From NCBI GenBank assembly GCA_027488835.1, contig JAIYAW010000009.1:62001-126000 (forward strand): a DNA stretch of 64,000 nucleotides, written 5' to 3'. This stretch comes from Bacteroidota bacterium (GTDB lineage Bacteria > Bacteroidota > Bacteroidia > NS11-12g > UBA955). A program made the translations under genes and the position numbers. Each line of letters opens with the position of its first letter. Positions within the stretch are counted from its first letter, which is position 1. Under the pieces are notes generated by a model. That model was given only the letters and a program-made list of their open reading frames with translations, searched no databases and was not told the origin of the DNA. Shown here one piece after another: positions 11,197 through 20,474 of the stretch.

Positions 11197-11601
11197 ATGA
11201 AAATAAAAGTATTTACAATTAGTACAATTGCAATTGTGTTTGCATTGATTTCTTGTGTTAACAGCAATAGCTCAAAGAGCAATAGTTCTGTCACCAATCA
11301 AAATAATGCATCGTCATCAAATTCTAACAATACATCTAACGAACCAAAGTGTAATTGTAAAAAATCGGATATAGAATCCTTAGCAAATAAATTCATGTCT
11401 AATTTTGATCAAGTTCAAAATAACTTAAGTTCGGATATTGCCAGAACTATATCTCTAGAATCGATTTCGGACAATGGAAATTGTACGTGGCATGTGAAAT
11501 TTAGAATATCATGGCCATTTGGAAATACAGATGGTGCGCATCCTGATGAGTATATTTCCAAAACCGGTACCTGCGACGCAAATGAAGTTTATTTACAATA
11601 A
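11197..11601 (+). CDS. Putative small lipoprotein, function unknown
   Basis: This 134-residue protein has signal peptide residues 1-20 ending in lipobox FALISC. A low-complexity Ser/Asn linker (residues about 22-46) follows, then a compact domain with four Cys (CNCKK, NCTW, TGTC). The Ser/Asn linker is typical of Bacteroidota surface lipoproteins. The gene starts two bases after the stop of the upstream lipoprotein gene, which suggests one operon. No family is recognised. Confidence 0.72.
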   Translation: MKIKVFTISTIAIVFALISCVNSNSSKSNSSVTNQNNASSSNSNNTSNEPKCNCKKSDIESLANKFMSNFDQVQNNLSSDIARTISLESISDNGNCTWHVKFRISWPFGNTDGAHPDEYISKTGTCDANEVYLQ

Positions 11602-11635
11602 TAGAATTGATCATTTATTAAGCGATTTCACACCC

Positions 11636-11740
11636 CTAATTCTCTGCCATTACTTCATCTGTTGAACGGACCCCCTCGCGTTTTGCAATCAGCTCAGCTA
11701 TAATATAAGCGGGTTCTTCGTTTTCGGTGAGCGAGTATGC
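11636..11740 (-). pseudogene. 3'-terminal relic of a paralogue of the 14207-14962 gene
   Basis: Bases 11652-11732 match 14220-14300 in the same orientation with only a handful of differences. On the minus strand the relic reads LTENEEPAYIIAEL followed by AKREGVRSTDEV and a stop, nearly the same C-terminus as the intact gene at 14207-14962. Nothing upstream of the LTENEE part is preserved: it runs straight into the A-tract of the terminator at 11741-11771. It is a dead gene end, probably left by a duplication and deletion. Confidence 0.8.
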
Positions 11741-11771
11741 AAAAAAAAAAGCGTTAATTTTTAGTTAACGC
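11741..11771 (-). terminator. Rho-independent terminator for the minus-strand secreted-protein operon
   Basis: A 7-bp stem (gcgttaa 11751-11757 with ttaacgc 11765-11771) has a 7-base loop. On the minus strand it is followed by an unbroken run of ten T (A10 at 11741-11750). It lies 26 bases past the stop of the 11797-13704 gene. Confidence 0.85.
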
Positions 11772-11796
11772 TTTTTGATTTTATTAGAGACAATTA

Positions 11797-13704
11797 TTAA
11801 TCTAATTTCATTGCGTAAAGATATCCGTATTCACTTCCAGTTCCGAGATTCATCATTTTGCCGATTAAATAATATTTTCCGTTGGACGTGATTAGATTAC
11901 CTACGTTTTTGGTCGAAGATGAAGAAACAAAAATGCTGTTAGAAGTCAGTGAATTGAGCGCTTTTGAATCAAAATAGGATTTTAATAACCCTGTTTTTTT
12001 ATTGATAGAATATGAAACACCGTTGTTCCAAAAAACGAAATTTGTTTTTGTTGTGATAATGGAATTGGCAGTAGGGTATGGAGGTAAATTGACAAGCTTA
12101 GTTTCTTTCTTGGATAAACTTTTTAATACGCCTGCGCTCAATTGGAACTTTGTAGCTAACCCAATTGGTTTGAAATCGCCCCTTATCAGCATGTAACTAT
12201 TGGAATTCATAGTGACAGCGGCAGAAGTCATTTTTGATCCATTAAATTGTGTTAGTTCAATGGAATCAAAGGGAATTAATTTATCCGTAGATCTAATGTA
12301 TTTGTAAATGTAGTAATATAAGTCGCTTTGGTCTGCTTTTTGAAAACAAATATTGAATGTGTCTTTGCTTTTAGAAAAGCCCATTAATTGATATTGTGAA
12401 CTAGTTGGATTTGTTGAATATGTCAATTTGTTAAAAAATCCTGCAGCTGCCGAACTGGCACTTGGAACTATATAATAAGCATCAGTTTTTGCTTTGTAAA
12501 CATAAAAGCTACTGTTGGCAAACCAAGAAAAACTTGTGTCCATTTTATCGGGTGTGATGGTTTGGTCTAAGAATACATATTGGTTTTTTAAATTTGAATT
12601 TATTGATCTGAGTGAAGAAATAGAATTACTCGTTGCATTGAAATTTAAAATCCCAAATGGGGTGTTGGTCTGCATACCAAAAATATACGTATTTCCACCT
12701 AAATCTATGTTGCAAGACAAATCAATTGAATTGCTAATGTTGGGGAAAACACTTGTTGTATTTGTATTGTATGTGCCTGAGAAAATTGGGTCCCCAACTT
12801 GTGCAATTGCATTATTTAAGGTGTCTTGTTCTTTGTTTCCCAATAGTACAAATTGCTTTGATTTCGTTAGTCGCAATGTATCATGTGAAATTCTGAATTG
12901 TTGAATTTCATTTAATGTATCATTGTCAACAAGTTTCACAAATCCCCCATTTGAAAGAAAAATGGTATCTTTGTTTTTGCTAATTTGTTGCAATTCATTT
13001 GTTGGGCTATCATCACTAAGTTTCACATATTTTCCACGATCAAGGAAAATGGTATCATTTCTTTTCGACAAAGATTGAATTTCATTAATCGAATCTCTAT
13101 CTAAATCTTTTGGTAACTTGATGAATCCACCTTTAGTTAAATAAATAGTATCTTTTGAAATAGATAAAGTTTGAATTTCGTTTAACGACGATGTGTCTTT
13201 TAGGAATTTGCTAATAGATTGATTGTCTATGTGATCAATGGTGATACATCCCTTACAACTAAGATTAAACGATGACATAGAAACATTTGATGTATCTGCC
13301 TTTTGGGCAATAAATGCAAAAGGAACTGTTACCAATTCACTGGTGGCATTAAGAATGTAACTGTTACCTCCGGCTAAATCAAATTCGGATTTGAGAAAAT
13401 AAGGTCCTTTTTCCCATTTAATGTCATCAAATTTACCAAAAACCGATGCTCCTTGACCTAATAAAATTGTTAATAGTCCATTGGAATTCGTATTTTGAGT
13501 ATGGGTTTCAACATATACAGATGATCCGAATTGATTGCCTTGAACAATGCTTAATCTAACTCCAATAGGCAATTTGGTAATTAACGCACCTGAAGAAGAG
13601 CGTATAACAGATTGAAAAGCTACTTTTTGAGGGACAATATTCTGACCTTGTAAGAGAGAGCAGTTAAAAAGCCCAATCAAAAATAAGCACTTTATATATT
13701 TCAT
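11797..13704 (-). CDS. Secreted repeat protein of the Bacteroidota fibre-like type
   Basis: This 635-residue protein has a signal peptide (residues 1-20, ending LLQGQ). Residues about 25-135 form the N-terminal domain common in Bacteroidota secreted proteins (KVAFQSVIRSSSGALI, VYVETHTQNTNSNGL, VPFAFIAQKAD). Residues about 160-290 hold four to five repeats of NEIQ-x-DTIxL-x-GGFxKL. The C-terminal half (about 300-635) is beta-rich with no recognised family and no T9SS tail. The start overlaps the stop of the upstream gene by four bases (ATGA), so translation is probably coupled to the T9SS-tail protein. An extracellular structural or adhesive role is an inference. Confidence 0.72.
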   Translation of the reverse strand: MKYIKCLFLIGLFNCSLLQGQNIVPQKVAFQSVIRSSSGALITKLPIGVRLSIVQGNQFGSSVYVETHTQNTNSNGLLTILLGQGASVFGKFDDIKWEKGPYFLKSEFDLAGGNSYILNATSELVTVPFAFIAQKADTSNVSMSSFNLSCKGCITIDHIDNQSISKFLKDTSSLNEIQTLSISKDTIYLTKGGFIKLPKDLDRDSINEIQSLSKRNDTIFLDRGKYVKLSDDSPTNELQQISKNKDTIFLSNGGFVKLVDNDTLNEIQQFRISHDTLRLTKSKQFVLLGNKEQDTLNNAIAQVGDPIFSGTYNTNTTSVFPNISNSIDLSCNIDLGGNTYIFGMQTNTPFGILNFNATSNSISSLRSINSNLKNQYVFLDQTITPDKMDTSFSWFANSSFYVYKAKTDAYYIVPSASSAAAGFFNKLTYSTNPTSSQYQLMGFSKSKDTFNICFQKADQSDLYYYIYKYIRSTDKLIPFDSIELTQFNGSKMTSAAVTMNSNSYMLIRGDFKPIGLATKFQLSAGVLKSLSKKETKLVNLPPYPTANSIITTKTNFVFWNNGVSYSINKKTGLLKSYFDSKALNSLTSNSIFVSSSSTKNVGNLITSNGKYYLIGKMMNLGTGSEYGYLYAMKLD

Positions 13705-14168
13705 GATTTTATAAATTTAATAGTTTTCGAATTAGAATTTTTAAAATGTATCACATAAACTCCCTGAGTTAAATGTGATAAATTTATGGTTGTAATGTTG
13801 GTTGAAATTTCATTAGAATAACAAATCTGTCCCATTTGATTGTGGATTTCTATTTCCAATGGTTCAAAATTAGATAATTCAAAAGTGAGGGTTTCTAAAA
13901 CTGGATTAGGGTAAATTTTAATTTTAGTTGCAGCCGAAAGTATTCTAATATTTGTTGTAAATAATTCAAAAGGCTGCTGAATCCCTCCATAAATATCATA
14001 TTCAGATGACTCTATAGACATATAGTCTATTGTTCCAATAGTGAAAGAGATTTCGCCATTCCCACTAGAAATATTGCCACCGCCAGAACAAATTGACGAT
14101 TGTGCAATCAATCTATTGTTAATCAAACATAAAAGCAATGTGAGAATGAATGATAATTTTCGAATCAT
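13701..14168 (-). CDS. Small secreted protein with T9SS type A sorting domain
   Basis: This 155-residue protein has a signal peptide (residues 1-22, ending LIAQ). The short domain with ISFTIGTIDY and YGGIQQPFEL is typical of Bacteroidota T9SS cargo. Residues about 83-155 form a Por-secretion-system C-terminal tail (KIYPNPV, GVYVIHFKN, KTIKFIKS). The family is exported across the outer membrane by the type IX system and the tail is removed on secretion. It is the first gene of a two-gene minus-strand operon, overlapping the downstream start by four bases. Confidence 0.85.
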   Translation of the reverse strand: MIRKLSFILTLLLCLINNRLIAQSSICSGGGNISSGNGEISFTIGTIDYMSIESSEYDIYGGIQQPFELFTTNIRILSAATKIKIYPNPVLETLTFELSNFEPLEIEIHNQMGQICYSNEISTNITTINLSHLTQGVYVIHFKNSNSKTIKFIKS

Positions 14169-14206
14169 CTCACAAAATTAACATTTATTTTAGTTTGAAT
14201 CAAATT

Positions 14207-14962
14207 TTATGTTGCCAACACTTCATCTGTTGAACGGACCCCCTCGCGTTTTGCAATAAGTTCAGCAATGATGTAAGCGGGTTCTTCGTTTTCTGTGAGC
14301 ATTTTGTTGAATGCCCAGAATATGTCGCATGAGATTTTGTAATGATGGGTGATGTGTTTTTGAATTGCATTTTCCGTGAAAATGATTTCTGGAAAATGAT
14401 AGGTTGTTCTGAATTCGATATAATTTAGACGAACATCAACAACTACGGATCCATGATTCACTTGGTTGTTGAAATGCTGCGCCAAGATGAAAATATTAGT
14501 GGTTTGCTCTACCGGATAATTGGGAATAATCGCTGCACGGAAATACAACCTATCGGAATACATCATGTACCAAAAATTACCCAAGATATCTGGAGCTAAA
14601 TGAAATTTGGTATACACGGTTTTCTCAGATTCTTTCACTTCATGTTTGAACGGTACAATTTTCAATTCCTTTTTTAATAACTTCCAAACTATTTCCTCGT
14701 GATGATTTTCACCCCGAATGGCATAGTATTGTATCTGAAGAAAGGTTGCAATTTTCTTGTAGGTTTTTTTTATCCATTTTCCTGGCTTGAACTCGCTCCA
14801 ATCGGGTCTGAACGTAAACACCATGATGATAATTACCGGTTTTAATAAATTAAGCAAAAGATTGTCGTTCGCCGCCATGAGGGTGTAATTTACGAAGAAA
14901 TTTGGATTTTGTCGATAACTTCTAAAACATTCCTTTCTTTCATTCACTAAATTGTACCTCAT
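14207..14962 (-). CDS. YbjN-like protein, probable
   Basis: This ORF of up to 251 residues has a C-terminal half with the pattern seen in YbjN/T3SS-chaperone-like folds: a strand pair around YTKFHLAP and LYFRAAIIPNYPV, a helix with FILAQHFNNQVNHGSVVVD, strands YIEFRTTYHFPE, then two helices. The family assignment is by pattern only. The first Met is five bases from the divergent ATG at 14968, leaving no promoter space, so an internal start is more likely (MAANDN at 14878 or MVFTFRPDW at 14824). The end of the gene has a relic second copy at 11636-11740. Confidence 0.6.
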   Translation of the reverse strand: MRYNLVNERKECFRSYRQNPNFFVNYTLMAANDNLLLNLLKPVIIIMVFTFRPDWSEFKPGKWIKKTYKKIATFLQIQYYAIRGENHHEEIVWKLLKKELKIVPFKHEVKESEKTVYTKFHLAPDILGNFWYMMYSDRLYFRAAIIPNYPVEQTTNIFILAQHFNNQVNHGSVVVDVRLNYIEFRTTYHFPEIIFTENAIQKHITHHYKISCDIFWAFNKMLTENEEPAYIIAELIAKREGVRSTDEVLAT

Positions 14963-14967
14963 TTTCT

Positions 14968-16197
14968 ATGGATCCCTTTTTGCAAAATACCTTTCGGAAA
15001 GAATATTTGAAGCTGGCCAAACCTGAACCGAAATTCAGGATTGAAACGCTGAAGGATTATTACCTGTATCGCGATGATCTCCTTGATTATCAATACAACG
15101 AAAGCGTGATGCTCGATCTCATACAATTGAATTTGCACTGCTTTGATGTCCCCAAAAGAATCGACAGATATGGAATGCTCAAGATTACCATCAATAACGT
15201 AATTGATAATGTTCCTACTTTTCGATTTAGCCGACTTTTTGAAACCGAGTTAAAGGCGAAGCCTTCCCAAGCGGTGATAAACGGTATTTTTCAAATATTT
15301 CAACGCATTACCACAGATAAGGTTCATCTTGTTGTCAATGAGAAGATTAGCAAAGTTGTTTACTGGTTCTATGTCAATTTTCTAACCAAGGTTAAACTGG
15401 ATAATGAAAAGTGGGATTGGGTGTTGGCGCAAGCAATTGACAATGAATACGTTCGACCCCTGATTGAAACGACAACTGTCCCTCATGAAAATATTGCGAA
15501 ATGGGTTGAACAACACGCTCAATTGGATTTTGTTGCTGCGCAAAGGGCCCGTTATACCTCCCATTTGATAGATTGGAATCATCATTTTGAATTGTCAAAT
15601 GAGCAAATTTTGAGGGACTGTGACCGATTGAATATTTTGGATCAAGCCCATATAGATCAGGTGATTGATGCCTATAACCAGCAACAATTATTGGATAGTA
15701 TTTGGGAAACCGAAGAGCCCATAAATTGGATTGAAGAGCTAAAAAATGTGCCAGTTTTGAAGTATTCAATTGATGGACTCTTGAAAGAAGATGGCTACAG
15801 GAAAATGACACCGGAGGAAGAGGAGGAGGAATATTCGTTGAAACGGTGCCGGAGTTTTTCGGAAAAATACGGAAATCAACAGAAGTCCGATTTCTACGGT
15901 TTCCATTTAAGTTACTGTTTTTTGCCGCATTCGCGGCGCTTGTATCCGGTTCCCACAAAGACGGAAAAAGTGGGTAACGTGTTTTTCCCAGACTTTGAAG
16001 CTGCCCGCAATTTATTGGAAATGAACATTGATTTGGCTCGTTCGAAATACATGCTTTGGGCCATCGCAGAATCGCGATTAACAAATGCTGCCAAGGCAAA
16101 GTTAATGAAAAAATACTGGCATGAAGATTTGGCAAAAACATGGCTCCACATTGCCAAAGCAAAGAAAAATGCAGAAATGCTGAAGGGGCTGTTTTGA
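14968..16197 (+). CDS. Hypothetical protein, helical
   Basis: This 409-residue protein has no signal peptide or membrane segment. It is rich in Lys, Glu, Trp and Tyr and mostly alpha-helical in character, with a very acidic stretch near residue 285 (TPEEEEEEY) and a basic C-terminus. I do not recognise a family. It is divergent from the YbjN-like gene with overlapping promoter space. The reverse strand also holds a 256-codon open frame here, but the forward ORF is longer, has an ATG and reads as an ordinary cytoplasmic protein. Confidence 0.7.
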   Translation: MDPFLQNTFRKEYLKLAKPEPKFRIETLKDYYLYRDDLLDYQYNESVMLDLIQLNLHCFDVPKRIDRYGMLKITINNVIDNVPTFRFSRLFETELKAKPSQAVINGIFQIFQRITTDKVHLVVNEKISKVVYWFYVNFLTKVKLDNEKWDWVLAQAIDNEYVRPLIETTTVPHENIAKWVEQHAQLDFVAAQRARYTSHLIDWNHHFELSNEQILRDCDRLNILDQAHIDQVIDAYNQQQLLDSIWETEEPINWIEELKNVPVLKYSIDGLLKEDGYRKMTPEEEEEEYSLKRCRSFSEKYGNQQKSDFYGFHLSYCFLPHSRRLYPVPTKTEKVGNVFFPDFEAARNLLEMNIDLARSKYMLWAIAESRLTNAAKAKLMKKYWHEDLAKTWLHIAKAKKNAEMLKGLF

Positions 16198-16278
16198 AAA
16201 TATTAATTAGAATACGCTAAAAATAAATTAATTCAATTAAATTCGCTTGTATAGAAAATTAGGAAACAAACAAAATAT

Positions 16279-16782
16279 ATGAAATCAGTTATATTATTCA
16301 TGGGTATGGGAGCTGCAGAATTGTTAATTTTATTGTTAATAGTTTCAATTCCGTTGACCATTAAAATCTCCTTCATCAAACAATTAAATATTTTATTGGG
16401 TAATGATGAATCACAAAGTAATGAATCCATTATCAGTTTTAATTGGTTAATTGCTGTGCCATTTATTGGATTTATTTATTCGATATTTATTTGTAAAAAA
16501 ATTGATAGAATAATCAGCGATAAACTGGGTAAGCCATATCGTATTTATAAAAAAATTATAAATCTTAACTATTGGATTATTTTAGTTAAATTTATTGGAA
16601 CAATTTCAATGTCAAATGAACCAAGGTATTATCAATCAAACAATAATTCCGGGGTTTTTGTTTTTAATTTGATAATACTTGGTTTGTGGCTGATTAGGCT
16701 TCACCATGGACAGAATTTGATGCGAGACATTAAAGCAATAAACGCCAGTGGTACTCAGGGAGAATCATTTTCTCAAGTTTAA
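16279..16782 (+). CDS. Small integral membrane protein
   Basis: This 167-residue protein has a hydrophobic segment at residues about 10-27, a second at about 52-70, a third at about 90-105 and a fourth at about 125-140. A Lys-rich cytoplasmic loop (KKIDRIISDKLGKPYR) lies between the second and third. No family is recognised. Confidence 0.65.
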   Translation: MKSVILFMGMGAAELLILLLIVSIPLTIKISFIKQLNILLGNDESQSNESIISFNWLIAVPFIGFIYSIFICKKIDRIISDKLGKPYRIYKKIINLNYWIILVKFIGTISMSNEPRYYQSNNNSGVFVFNLIILGLWLIRLHHGQNLMRDIKAINASGTQGESFSQV

Positions 16783-16994
16783 GTTAATGTAATTCCTTCA
16801 AATTTATTCGAATCAGTATATTTATATGTACCACTGATTAAAATTAATTGGCTTAGGATGGTATAATCTCTCAACTAAATAATTCTATTTTAATACATTT
16901 TTAGAGATACTGACTACAATTTATTTCAACAACTTATAAGTATATTGAAAATCGCCATTCTAATAATCCATTTTTTGATAATCAAAACACAAAT

Positions 16995-17486
16995 ATGAAT
17001 AAAAAACGCTTTGTTTTTCTTTTGGGAATTACAATTTCAGTAGTTCTCCTTTATTTTTTCAGGTTCAAAATTTTGGTTTTGGCTTGTATTTTTGGGGGAT
17101 ATTTTGTCTCCCCCGAAGGGTCGGCAGTATTGACAAACTATTGCTTCCACCATACCGACACGTTGATTTTGGATTCGAGTTACTTACAACGCTCTCCAGT
17201 AATTGTAAAATATGCCAAAAAACTGAAAATTGGCCAAACCAAAAAATGCATTGGCTTCAAACAATACCAAGATTATAGGTTGTCGTATGCATTAAATCCT
17301 TTCACCATTTCCCGCTCCAAGGACAGCTACACCATCTCCCAATGGATCGCCTTCGACACCACCGGAAAAGTCCACACCACGCTCAATCTCTTCTTATTCA
17401 AGGTGCGCGTCCCTGACAACTTCGTCCACACCTTTGATTGCACCCCGTTTATGGTGATATCGAAGTTTAGGAATTTGAAGGGGTGA
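16995..17486 (+). CDS. Membrane-anchored hypothetical protein
   Basis: This 163-residue protein has one or two N-terminal hydrophobic segments (residues 6-22 and 26-37), then an extracytoplasmic-looking domain of about 120 residues. The 3' third is visibly richer in GC (17290-17480) than its surroundings. No family is recognised. The 212-base gap before it holds no gene. Confidence 0.6.
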   Translation: MNKKRFVFLLGITISVVLLYFFRFKILVLACIFGGYFVSPEGSAVLTNYCFHHTDTLILDSSYLQRSPVIVKYAKKLKIGQTKKCIGFKQYQDYRLSYALNPFTISRSKDSYTISQWIAFDTTGKVHTTLNLFLFKVRVPDNFVHTFDCTPFMVISKFRNLKG

Positions 17487-17513
17487 GGTATTTCAAAATC
17501 AATTAATTTTAGA

Positions 17514-17918
17514 TCATTTTAAAAAATAATATATTAATAAAATCCACGATGCAATCGTATTGTAAATGAAAAACCTACCTAATCTACTAGCAATTCTAGA
17601 GGTATAATTTTTAATATGCTTAGTATTCAAATGTGATGGACTACCAACGGGTATCAAAAACATAACTATCTGAGTAATAGGAACACTTAAAAACAATACA
17701 ATCAATGTATTCAGCGCAAAAATTAATATTGAGTTAAAATTTGGGAATAGTTTAATTATTGGCCAAATGGGCATTATTAATCCGCAAAAAACACTATAAA
17801 TTTTAATATAATTATATTCAAAGAAAGGAGGTCGATCCCAATCGTCAAGTGATTTTGCGAGTACTGAGCAACCCATTGTGACCCAAAAAAGTAAAATGAT
17901 TGTAACGAGTAAGATCAT
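17514..17918 (-). CDS. Small integral membrane protein
   Basis: This 134-residue protein has about four hydrophobic segments (residues 2-17, 40-57, 65-85, 115-132). A cytoplasmic or periplasmic loop contains NTKHIKNYTSRIASRLGR. It is convergent with the 16995 gene and 17 bases downstream of the DUF6804 gene in the same direction. No family is recognised. Confidence 0.6.
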   Translation of the reverse strand: MILLVTIILLFWVTMGCSVLAKSLDDWDRPPFFEYNYIKIYSVFCGLIMPIWPIIKLFPNFNSILIFALNTLIVLFLSVPITQIVMFLIPVGSPSHLNTKHIKNYTSRIASRLGRFFIYNTIASWILLIYYFLK

Positions 17919-17935
17919 GATAAATTAAAATTCGA

Positions 17936-18247
17936 TTATTTCTTAAAATTAGAAGTCTCATTTATTACAATCACCACCAACATAATTGCAACAACAACAT
18001 CTACGATGTTCCATAATTGCCGTCCCAATGATATTTTAACCAATGGTTGAAACAATAGTGCCAATGATCCAAATAGAATCATCAAGCCTTGCTTTTGATT
18101 GGAATACGCTTCAAAAGCAAAATACCCAAAAGCAATGAGCGAAATGAATCGTATAAATTGGTAATAACCATAAGGCATATCCGCCAAACAAAGGCATAAT
18201 AAAACTGCTAAAACGATTTTGATAATGTTTTGAATGTTCATGTTCAT
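17936..18247 (-). CDS. DUF6804-type small membrane protein
   Basis: From the ATG at 18247 this is a 103-residue protein with four hydrophobic helices and the conserved order LADMPYGYYQFIRF, then ALLFQPLVKISLGRQLWN, then VDVVVAIML. I associate this order with the DUF6804 family of Bacteroidota. The open frame reaches 18295, but the family normally begins just before the first helix, so the internal start (MNMNIQN) is preferred. Function unknown. Confidence 0.75.
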   Translation of the reverse strand: MNMNIQNIIKIVLAVLLCLCLADMPYGYYQFIRFISLIAFGYFAFEAYSNQKQGLMILFGSLALLFQPLVKISLGRQLWNIVDVVVAIMLVVIVINETSNFKK

Positions 18248-18290
18248 ACAAATAATTGAGTTGGAGCTTTTCCAAATATATAAATTTCCC

Positions 18291-18327
18291 TCCAAAATTT
18301 TCTAAAGCTTTTGTGTATCCCTCAAAA
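18291..18327. repeat. 37-bp intergenic repeat, copy 1
   Basis: It matches 20404-20440 in the same orientation with three differences; the shared core is cttttgtgtatccctcaaaa. Both copies sit in intergenic space upstream of plus-strand genes (18514 and 20534). A shorter atccctcaaaaaaac occurs just before the 21156 gene. It may be a shared leader or promoter element. Confidence 0.6.
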
Positions 18328-18513
18328 TATTTAGTGGGGAAGAGGTGCCGAAATATATTTCAAAATGACCGTGTTTTTTCCTTGGAAATGAAATTGATTT
18401 TCATACATTTGAATTGTTCGGCAAATTAGATTTATCTCCTTAAATGCAAACTTTAGCTCATTTGTATTTGATATTTTAGATAGACGAACGCCGCAAAATT
18501 TAACAAAAACATC

Positions 18514-19413
18514 ATGACAGCTCAAGTAGGGGAAAAGCTAATTTATAATGGAAAGGAGCATTGGATGGCCTCCGAACCGCTGAGCGATTATCTTAAAACA
18601 AAACGGGATATCAAATTTGCATTTGACAGTACGGCTTGTATGAGAGGATATTGTGGTACTTGGGAAATAATCGATGATCAACTTTATCTGGTTGAATTAA
18701 AAGGCAAAATTAAAGGGTATGTTCCGGTGGGGGTGAGTCATGTTTTTCCTGGCAGAGACTATGCTTTTGCAAGTTGGTTTAACGGATCAATCCGAATTCC
18801 ACATGGGAGAATGTTGAAATATGCACATGCCGGTTTCTTCTCCATTTTCGAAAAAGATCTCTTCATGGAATTTGAAAACGGAGTGCTAAAAAATCAATAT
18901 GAAATTGACAATGTAAAAGAATATGAAGAGGGATTATTAAAAAGAGAGCAAGAGGAAAAAGATAGAATTTTACATAAAGATGCAACAAGCAAAAAAGTCA
19001 AAATACAAAATCGCATTTTTAGCATAGTTTCAGTCATCGTATTTGCGCTTATTTCCTTTGGATTATTCCGCTATTATCAATGGGGGACAATGCTCTCACG
19101 AATCACTTCAATCTGGATGTTTATAGAATCATTCCTTGTTTGTGGAAGCATAATATGTTGTGCTATTTTTGAAACAGGAAATAACCGAGACACAGAAAAC
19201 TTCATAATTTCAGCGGCAATAAATTTTATCATGCTCATTCTAATTGCACTAGGTTTATGTATTTATTATTCAATTCAAATGAATACCACTTGGGGCTATT
19301 TAATTGCAGGTACATTGAGTTTTGGTGTTTCGTGGTTTGTGTTTTTAGTAATTAGAGCAAGTTTACACCGTAGAAAAGAAAATAATCGAGGTAAAATTAC
19401 AATTTTGGATTGA
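18514..19413 (+). CDS. Membrane protein with N-terminal soluble domain
   Basis: This 299-residue protein has residues about 1-135 forming a compact domain with a regular pattern (GEKLIYNGKEHWMASEPL, TACMRGYCGTWEI, HVFPGRDYAFASWFNG, IRIPHGRMLKY). I recall this pattern from uncharacterised bacterial proteins but cannot name the family. A charged linker (about 140-170) follows, then about four membrane helices (residues 172-190, 200-222, 232-253, 262-283). The soluble domain is probably cytoplasmic. Confidence 0.7.
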   Translation: MTAQVGEKLIYNGKEHWMASEPLSDYLKTKRDIKFAFDSTACMRGYCGTWEIIDDQLYLVELKGKIKGYVPVGVSHVFPGRDYAFASWFNGSIRIPHGRMLKYAHAGFFSIFEKDLFMEFENGVLKNQYEIDNVKEYEEGLLKREQEEKDRILHKDATSKKVKIQNRIFSIVSVIVFALISFGLFRYYQWGTMLSRITSIWMFIESFLVCGSIICCAIFETGNNRDTENFIISAAINFIMLILIALGLCIYYSIQMNTTWGYLIAGTLSFGVSWFVFLVIRASLHRRKENNRGKITILD

Positions 19414-19468
19414 GGTTGGAATTGATTGATATTTGCAAAAATTGAATATTAAAATCGTAATTTTGTTT

Positions 19469-20326
19469 ATGCCTTTATTGAGATTGACCATATTTATTGT
19501 AATTTCTTTCGTCGTTCATTCTTGTGCTACACAAAATCAAAGTATTGTTGTGGAACCCATCCCAATACCGATGATGTCTCATAATGAGGTTATGACACAA
19601 GATTTCCCAACAAAAAAAACTGTTTTTGTAAGATTTGGAACTCCAACAAGTAAAGAAACATTCGAGAATATTGAGAATTGGTATTTTAAAATATCAGAAA
19701 TCACAAATTCAACAAGTAAAGGTTTATCCTTTGGAAATGGAATGATTTCACAAAATCAAATGAATCCTTATGTTTTACCAATACAAAGGTCAATAGAAAC
19801 AAGTAATACTGTGATGAGTCATGTGCGAACAAATACTACGACAATTGAAACCTATGTAAAATTTTGGTTTATTCATGATTCAGTTGTAAAATGGGAGACA
19901 TTAGGAGTTGATTATTCTCGACCTAAAATAATCTCGCCCGTTTTCGAGCAACTAAAGTATACTTCAGAATATATTTTTTATGATTCAACGGAGAATATTA
20001 ATATTTTTTCTCATAATTCAATTTTAAGAAAAGTCAATTCTGGATTAAATGGTCCTATGACAATTTATGAAGTTAATAATTGGATTGACAACCATCCCGA
20101 TTTTAAGTTGACATTTTTGCCATCGTTGGCAGATTTACTAAAAATATACCAATCGGATACTAAGTTGAGTAATTTAATTAAAAATCAAGGACTAACGGTT
20201 TGGAGTGAAAATAAAGGGGTCAATGGATTGATAAAATGTTTAGATTTTAGAACGGGACAGACAATTGAAAAAGAACCACAATCTCTGAATTATTTTGTAC
20301 CGTTGGTTGGTGTTCCTAGAAAATAG
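19469..20326 (+). CDS. Putative lipoprotein
   Basis: From the ATG at 19469 this is a 285-residue protein with a clean lipoprotein signal (RLTIFIVISFVVHSCATQ). The open frame extends to a TTG at 19433, but the ATG gives the better signal peptide. The mature protein has a region resembling small lipoproteins that bind partners (TKKTVFVRFGTPTSKETFE, residues 42-60) and a C-terminal half of no recognised family. Confidence 0.68.
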   Translation: MPLLRLTIFIVISFVVHSCATQNQSIVVEPIPIPMMSHNEVMTQDFPTKKTVFVRFGTPTSKETFENIENWYFKISEITNSTSKGLSFGNGMISQNQMNPYVLPIQRSIETSNTVMSHVRTNTTTIETYVKFWFIHDSVVKWETLGVDYSRPKIISPVFEQLKYTSEYIFYDSTENINIFSHNSILRKVNSGLNGPMTIYEVNNWIDNHPDFKLTFLPSLADLLKIYQSDTKLSNLIKNQGLTVWSENKGVNGLIKCLDFRTGQTIEKEPQSLNYFVPLVGVPRK

Positions 20327-20403
20327 GAATTAATGTTATCCAACTGAAGGAATTTTTTTAGGTAGCGATGTTTGCCAAACGGTAATTCTCCAATGTTATG
20401 TTT

Positions 20404-20440
20404 TCCAAAATTTTTTGAAACTTTTGTGTATCCCTCAAAA
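20404..20440. repeat. 37-bp intergenic repeat, copy 2
   Basis: It has three differences from 18291-18327 and is described at that entry. Here it lies about 95 bases before the ATG of the 20534 gene, just ahead of a large inverted repeat. Confidence 0.6.
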
Positions 20441-20474
20441 AAATGAGTGGATTTCACCCACCCCAAACTATAAC

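Noticed and set aside
15392-16162. 256-codon minus-strand ORF opposite the 14968 gene
   Set aside because: The forward frame is longer and protein-like; the reverse product has shadow-like composition with many Pro, Ser, Cys and no family.
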